NCBI RefSeq assembly: GCF_040689395.1
Contig: NZ_JBFAZX010000001.1
Location: 248,001 to 312,000, forward strand
Direction of reading: 5' to 3'
Length of the DNA stretch: 64,000 bases
Source of the DNA: Dactylosporangium sp040689395
GTDB taxonomy: Bacteria; Actinomycetota; Actinomycetes; Mycobacteriales; Micromonosporaceae
Shown: positions 59,614 to 64,000 of the stretch, piece by piece
How the letters are laid out: every line of letters starts with the position of its first letter
Position numbering within the stretch: position 1 is the first letter of the stretch
Position numbers and translations under genes: made by a program
The notes under the pieces: model-generated
Told to the model about the DNA's origin: nothing
Databases searched by the model: none
What the model saw: the letters and a program-made list of their open reading frames with translations, nothing else

Positions 59614-62598
59614 GTGGCGCTCGCGCTCTACCGCAAGTATCGGCCTCGCACGTTCGCCGAGGTGATCGGGCAGGAGCACGTCACTGAGCCCCTGTCGCAG
59701 GCACTGCGCTCCGGGCGGCTCAACCACGCCTATCTCTTCTCCGGCCCGCGCGGCTGCGGCAAGACCAGCAGCGCCCGCATCCTGGCCCGGTCGCTCAACT
59801 GTGAGCGGGGGCCAACCCCTGAGCCGTGCGGCGAGTGCCAGTCCTGCCGCGACCTGGCGCCCGACGGCGCCGGCTCGATCGACGTCATCGAGATCGACGC
59901 GGCCAGCCACGGCGGTGTGGACGACGCCCGCGAGCTGCGCGAGCGGGCGTTCTTCGCCCCGGTGTCGAGCCGGTTCAAGGTCTACGTGATCGACGAGGCC
60001 CACATGGTCTCGTCGGCCGGGTTCAACGCGCTGCTCAAGCTCGTCGAGGAGCCGCCGGAATACGTCAAGTTCGTCTTCGCCACGACTGAGCCGGAGAAGG
60101 TGCTGGGGACGATCAAGTCCCGGACCCACCACTACCCGTTTCGGCTGATCCCGCCGGGCGTGCTGCGGCCATATCTGGAGCAGCTGACGGCCGCCGAGGG
60201 CGTCAAGGTCGAGCCCGCCGTCTTTCCATTGGTCGTCCGTGCCGGGGCCGGCTCCGCCCGGGACACCCTCTCGGTCCTCGACCAGCTGATCGCCGGCGCC
60301 GGTGAGGAAGGTGTCACCTATACCAGGGCGGTGGCCCTGCTCGGCGTCACCGACGTGGCCCTCATCGACGAGATGTGTGACGCGCTGGCCGCCGAGGACG
60401 GGCGCGGCGCCTTCGGCGTCATCGACCGGGTCGTCGAGGCCGGCCACGACCCGCGCCGGTTCGCCTCCGACCTCCTCGAGCGCCTGCGTGACCTGATCGT
60501 GCTGCAGCAGGTGCCCGACGCCGTCACCAAGGGCCTGTTGGACGCCCCGCACGACGAGCTCGAGCGGATGGCCGTCCAGGCCACGCAGCTGGGCCAGGCG
60601 ACGCTGTCGCGATACGCGGACATCGTGCACAACGGCCTCACCGAGATGCGCGGCACGACCGCTCCGCGGCTGCTGCTGGAGCTGATCACCGCTCGCATGC
60701 TGCTGCCGGGCGCCGATGACTCGAGCACGGCGTTGCTGCAACGCCTGGAGCGCATGGAGCGCCGTCTGCTCGCCGGCGGCGTGCCCGCCGCGACTGCCCC
60801 GCCCCTGCCCACGGCTATGGCACCTGCCGCGGCCCCGGTGGAGGCCGCCCCCGCCGCGACCGATGCCCCGCCGGTTCGCGGTGCGGTCGACGGTGGCAAC
60901 CGGGGGCTGGACTACATTCGCGATCCTCGCGGGAGCGGCTCGCCGGCGTCGGTCGCGAGCCCGCCCGAGACCCCGAGCGCCTGGTCCGACGCGGCGCCCG
61001 CCGCGACTGCCCCGGCCCCCGTTGCGGCGCCGCCTCCTCCGCAGCCAGCTCCCGCGGCACCAGTTCCCACGGCACCGGCCCCTGCACCGGCGGCCCCGTC
61101 CGCGCCGGGCGCGACCGGCGGCGCACTCGACGCCGACGCGATCCGTCGCGTCTGGCCGGACCTGCTGGCGCTGGTCAACGACAAGAGTAAGAAGACCGGC
61201 GCGATCATTCGCGAGGCCATGGTCCAGGACGTCGAGGGCACCACGCTGGTGCTCGGGTTCAAATATTCGACGCACGCCGACATGCTCAATGCCACGCCTG
61301 ACCCACTGCTCGGCGCGCTGCAGGAGCTCCTCGGCGGCCGTTGGCAGGTGCGCTGCGAGGTCGGGGGCCAGCCGGGCGGCGGTGGCGGCGGCAACCGGCC
61401 CACGCCGCCGAAGCCCACCCCGCAACCGTCCGGCCCGCCCGCTTCGAGCCCGCCGCCGTCGAGCCCGGCCCAGGCCGCTTCCGGGCCGCACCAGGGCGGC
61501 GCCTCGCAGCAGGGCGCCTCGCAGCAGGGCACCTCTCAGCAGGGTCGGCCCCAGCAGGGCGCTCCGCAGCAGGTCGCCGCCCACCAGCAGCGCAACGGTT
61601 CCTTTCAGCAGGGCGCGGCCGTTGGTGGCGGCTCTGGACGGTCCGGCGGCGGGTTCGCCCCGGCGACGGCGGTCGTGCAGGACGAAGACTGGCCGGCGCC
61701 CGCGATTCCCGGCGGGGCCGCGGCCCAGGCTGGCGTGGCGAGCGCGGCTGAGGACTGGCCGACACCGGCCACGCCCGGCGGTGGAGCCGCACTGGTAGGC
61801 GGCGGTTCTGCATCTCCGCCCCCGCCCGCGGGATCGATGACCGCAGGCCCGGCAACCGCTGGGGAGCTGAGCGCAGGAGTGACCCCCGCCGGCCCGATGG
61901 CGGGAAGCGCTCCGATCGCGGCGGGTTCCGGTGGTGGCGGGCCAAACGCGGCCCCGCCCAACGGCTCTGCGTTCAACGACTCTGCGGCCGGCGGTTCTGG
62001 GAGCGCCGGAATTGCGAGCGGTGGCGCCACGTCGGCGTCGAGCGCCCGTGCGGCGGCGGTCACCGGCAATCAGGGCGGGTTCGGCTCGGCAGCGCCGGTG
62101 GCCGACCCTGTAGCGGTTCACGGCTCGGCGACGGCCGGCATGACGGCCGCGGCTCACGGCACGACCACGGGCGGCGAGGACAGCACTGCGACTGCGGCTC
62201 GCGGCGGGCCGCCGGGACGGCCGCGGCAGGGTGGTTCCAGCGCGCTGGAGAAGGCTCGCGAGGCAGCCAGCCGGGCGGCCGCAGCGGCAGCGAACGGTGG
62301 GCGCCGAGGCGGCGGCTCGGGCGCGACCTCCCCGGCCCGTGCGGCGGCGGCCCCGGGAGCGGCCGGAGCCGGTTCGATCGAGTCGGCGTCAGCCTGGGAG
62401 GGCACGGGGGCGGACGAGCCACCGTTCGACCCCGAATATGACTCGGCGGTGACCGATCCGCGCTTCCCCGGGCTCGACCCGGGCGACGAGCTGCTCGACG
62501 ACACGACTGACGTCCGGGAGACGAGCGAAGAGGCGGCGCTGCGGCTGCTGATCGAGGCCCTCGGCGCCGAAAAGATCGGCGAGACCACGAGCAGCTGA
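59614..62598 (+). CDS. dnaX: DNA polymerase III subunit gamma/tau
   Basis: A 994-residue clamp-loader subunit. The AAA+ core starts LYRKYRPRTFAEVIGQEHV, with Walker A GPRGCGKTS (residues 44-52), zinc cysteines 63, 72, 75 and 78, DEAH at 127-130 and the sensor region. The clamp-loader helical domain follows. From about residue 400 the protein is Ala/Pro/Gly/Gln-rich, including SQQGASQQGTSQQG repeats, with one folded block (about 510-590) that resembles the tau domain III/IV. GGAGG precedes GTG 59614. No obvious slippage site was found for a shorter gamma form. Confidence 0.95.
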   Translation: MALALYRKYRPRTFAEVIGQEHVTEPLSQALRSGRLNHAYLFSGPRGCGKTSSARILARSLNCERGPTPEPCGECQSCRDLAPDGAGSIDVIEIDAASHGGVDDARELRERAFFAPVSSRFKVYVIDEAHMVSSAGFNALLKLVEEPPEYVKFVFATTEPEKVLGTIKSRTHHYPFRLIPPGVLRPYLEQLTAAEGVKVEPAVFPLVVRAGAGSARDTLSVLDQLIAGAGEEGVTYTRAVALLGVTDVALIDEMCDALAAEDGRGAFGVIDRVVEAGHDPRRFASDLLERLRDLIVLQQVPDAVTKGLLDAPHDELERMAVQATQLGQATLSRYADIVHNGLTEMRGTTAPRLLLELITARMLLPGADDSSTALLQRLERMERRLLAGGVPAATAPPLPTAMAPAAAPVEAAPAATDAPPVRGAVDGGNRGLDYIRDPRGSGSPASVASPPETPSAWSDAAPAATAPAPVAAPPPPQPAPAAPVPTAPAPAPAAPSAPGATGGALDADAIRRVWPDLLALVNDKSKKTGAIIREAMVQDVEGTTLVLGFKYSTHADMLNATPDPLLGALQELLGGRWQVRCEVGGQPGGGGGGNRPTPPKPTPQPSGPPASSPPPSSPAQAASGPHQGGASQQGASQQGTSQQGRPQQGAPQQVAAHQQRNGSFQQGAAVGGGSGRSGGGFAPATAVVQDEDWPAPAIPGGAAAQAGVASAAEDWPTPATPGGGAALVGGGSASPPPPAGSMTAGPATAGELSAGVTPAGPMAGSAPIAAGSGGGGPNAAPPNGSAFNDSAAGGSGSAGIASGGATSASSARAAAVTGNQGGFGSAAPVADPVAVHGSATAGMTAAAHGTTTGGEDSTATAARGGPPGRPRQGGSSALEKAREAASRAAAAAANGGRRGGGSGATSPARAAAAPGAAGAGSIESASAWEGTGADEPPFDPEYDSAVTDPRFPGLDPGDELLDDTTDVRETSEEAALRLLIEALGAEKIGETTSS

Positions 62599-63024
62599 GG
62601 CCCAGCGAATCGCTTCCTTCGGCCGCGCCCGGACCCGACCCGGCAGTTCGTCCGTGCCCAGACCGCCGGGGCCGTGCTGAGCTCCGCACTGTGCCCAGCC
62701 CGGGCCGCGTCTGGTCTTGCCCGGTCGTGCCAGCCGCATCCGGACCGGTCGTGTCCGCCGGGCCATGGCCAGTCTGGCCATGCCGGGTGTCAGTCCCGCC
62801 GCGCCGCGGGAAGGTCGCCGGCTAGGTCCCGCCGTGAAGCCGCGGTACGTGGCTGCAGGACCGCCCGTGGGTGAGGATGGATCGGTCAGGCCCGCGAGGG
62901 GTGGCGGGGGTGGCGTGGAGGCTGAGCGCGGCCGTCCATCGGGGTAGGGCCTAAGCTGGTCCGAAACCTATGGTGCAACGCCCGCAACGTGAAGCAACGT
63001 TGATGACATGCTAAGGAGCGCCCT
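62599..63024. other. Intergenic region between dnaX and ybaB
   Basis: About 425 bp without a convincing gene. A CATGGCC-AGTCT-GGCCATG hairpin lies at 62764-62782. AAGGAG at about 63013 serves ybaB. Confidence 0.45.
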
Positions 63025-63369
63025 GTGCGGCCCGGTGGACAGCCCAACCTGCAGCAGATGATGAAGCAGGCGCAGAAGATGCAGCAGCAGATGGTCGCCG
63101 CGCAGGCGGAGCTCGCCGAGGCCGAGCTTACCGGCACGGCCGGTGGCGGACTGGTTACCGCGACCGTGAAGGGGACCGGCGAGGTCGTTTCCGTCAAAAT
63201 CGATCCCAAGGCGGTCGACCCGGAAGACCTGGAGACGCTTGAGGACCTGATCGTCGCGGCGGTGCACAACGCGGCCCAGGCGGCGCGCGACCTCACCGAG
63301 GAGAAGATGGGCCCGCTCACCGCTGGGCTCGGGGGCCTGGGCGGCGGGCTCGGGCTGCCCGGCTTCTAA
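63025..63369 (+). CDS. ybaB: YbaB/EbfC family nucleoid-associated protein
   Basis: A 114-residue DNA-binding protein (LQQMMKQAQKMQQQM at the N-terminus, ELTGTAGGGLVTATVKGTGEVVSVKIDP in the core) with a Gly-rich tail. It binds DNA as a dimer and is thought to shape the nucleoid or support RecR. It lies between dnaX and recR, the conserved order, with recR starting 12 bp later. Confidence 0.95.
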   Translation: MRPGGQPNLQQMMKQAQKMQQQMVAAQAELAEAELTGTAGGGLVTATVKGTGEVVSVKIDPKAVDPEDLETLEDLIVAAVHNAAQAARDLTEEKMGPLTAGLGGLGGGLGLPGF

Positions 63370-63381
63370 CGGGCGCCCGGC

Positions 63382-63975
63382 GTGTACGAAGGCGCCATCC
63401 AGGACCTGATTGACGAGCTCGGCAGGCTGCCGGGGGTCGGGCCGAAGAGCGCGCAGCGCATCGCGTTCCACGTTCTGTCGGCCGACCCCATGGACGTCAA
63501 GCGGCTCGCCCAGGCGCTGCAGCGGGTCAAGGAGCTCGTGCGGTTCTGCACCCGCTGCTTCAACGTGGCCGAGGCCGAGCTGTGCCGGATCTGCCGCGAC
63601 CCGCGGCGCAACGACGAGGTCTTCTGCGTGGTCGAGGAGCCCAAGGACGTTGTGGCGATCGAGCGCACGGGCGAGTTCCGGGGGAGATACCACGTGCTCG
63701 GCGGGGCCATCAACCCGCTCGAAGGGATCGGCCCGGACAACCTGCGCATCCGGGAGCTGATGAGCCGGCTCGCGGACGGCACCTGCAAGGAGCTGATCCT
63801 GGCGACCGATCCCAACACCGAGGGGGAGGCCACCGCGACTTACCTGGCGCTGCTGGTCAAGCCGATGGGGATCAACGTCACCCGGCTGGCCAGCGGACTC
63901 CCGGTCGGCGGTGACCTTGAGTACGCCGACGAGATCACCCTGGGCCGCGCGTTCGAGGGAAGGCGCGCCGTCTAG
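63382..63975 (+). CDS. recR: Recombination protein RecR
   Basis: A complete 197-residue protein of the RecFOR repair pathway. It has a helix-hairpin-helix (LGRLPGVGPKSAQRIAFH), a four-cysteine zinc finger (CTRCFNVAEAELCRIC), a Toprim domain (VFCVVEEPKDVVAIERTG, ATDPNTEGEATATYL) and the C-terminal Walker B-like block with GRAFEGRR. GTG 63382 was taken as the start. It acts with RecO/RecF to load RecA on gapped DNA. Confidence 0.96.
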   Translation: MYEGAIQDLIDELGRLPGVGPKSAQRIAFHVLSADPMDVKRLAQALQRVKELVRFCTRCFNVAEAELCRICRDPRRNDEVFCVVEEPKDVVAIERTGEFRGRYHVLGGAINPLEGIGPDNLRIRELMSRLADGTCKELILATDPNTEGEATATYLALLVKPMGINVTRLASGLPVGGDLEYADEITLGRAFEGRRAV

Positions 63976-64000
63976 CCCTCGGGGCGGTTGAGGATCCCGA

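Noticed and set aside
59452..62157. 901-codon minus-strand open frame opposite dnaX
   Set aside because: Shadow frame of the repeat-rich dnaX gene.
1..64000. CRISPR array or insertion sequence
   Set aside because: No regularly spaced direct repeats and no transposase, integrase or Cas-like proteins were seen anywhere in the window.

Overview
The window is high-GC DNA with the gene content of a chromosome from a filamentous actinomycete, most likely of the Micromonosporaceae. Pointers are the SRP RNA-dnaX-ybaB-recR order, tadA with its actinobacterial partner protein, DUF397 proteins beside a DUF5753-type HTH regulator, two group-specific ECF sigma factor modules, frequent GTG starts and many ATGA/GTGA gene overlaps. 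The genus cannot be fixed from this sequence alone.

Layout. (1) 1-12.6 kb is the right part of a surface-glycan locus: two DegT-type PLP aminotransferases (one cut by the window edge), a Gfo/Idh/MocA oxidoreductase, two paralogous polytopic membrane proteins, a lipoprotein, a hexapeptide acetyltransferase, a GT4 glycosyltransferase, an NAD-dependent epimerase and a DUF2142 membrane protein. Two opposed gene sets converge at 6.8 kb, where a short remnant of an epimerase 3' end sits next to a perfect 34-bp palindrome. (2) 12.8-17.5 kb is a PadR-controlled ABC exporter of the MacB/FtsX type with a large palindromic operator. (3) 17.7-27.1 kb is a mosaic: secreted DUF5666-like protein, PhzF, GNAT, an ECF41 sigma factor with its target carboxymuconolactone-decarboxylase gene and a matching promoter, a wrecked arginyl-tRNA synthetase gene, an HTH/NTPase/TPR regulator, and an ECF42 sigma factor with its YCII (DGPF) partner.

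(4) 27.3-30.4 kb holds htpG and an APH-like kinase. (5) 30.4-37.6 kb is a tightly coupled five-gene operon: SWIM-like zinc protein, unknown protein, VWA protein, MoxR-type AAA ATPase with an altered Walker B, and a 940-residue DUF5682 protein whose N-terminus carries TraB/TIKI/Ere-like motifs. It is the best candidate here for a poorly described system. (6) 37.7-53.3 kb: HupE-like protein and SBP56, a MacA-MacB exporter, a large secreted sugar dehydrogenase with PKD, CBM6-like and beta-trefoil-like modules, a DUF885 hydrolase, an EamA transporter, a PHP-domain protein, mtnA, tyrA and a proline-rich membrane protein.

(7) 53.4-64 kb is more conserved: tadA and partner, deoD, two tRNA-Ser genes (CGA and GGA), SRP RNA, dnaX, ybaB and recR. 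Between the two tRNA-Ser genes lies a small accessory block with DUF6232-like paralogues (one intact, one short, one decayed) sharing a duplicated promoter element, two DUF397 genes and their HTH regulator.

Functional names rest on motifs read by eye; no database search was run. Start codons were chosen from ribosome binding sites, overlaps and domain boundaries.
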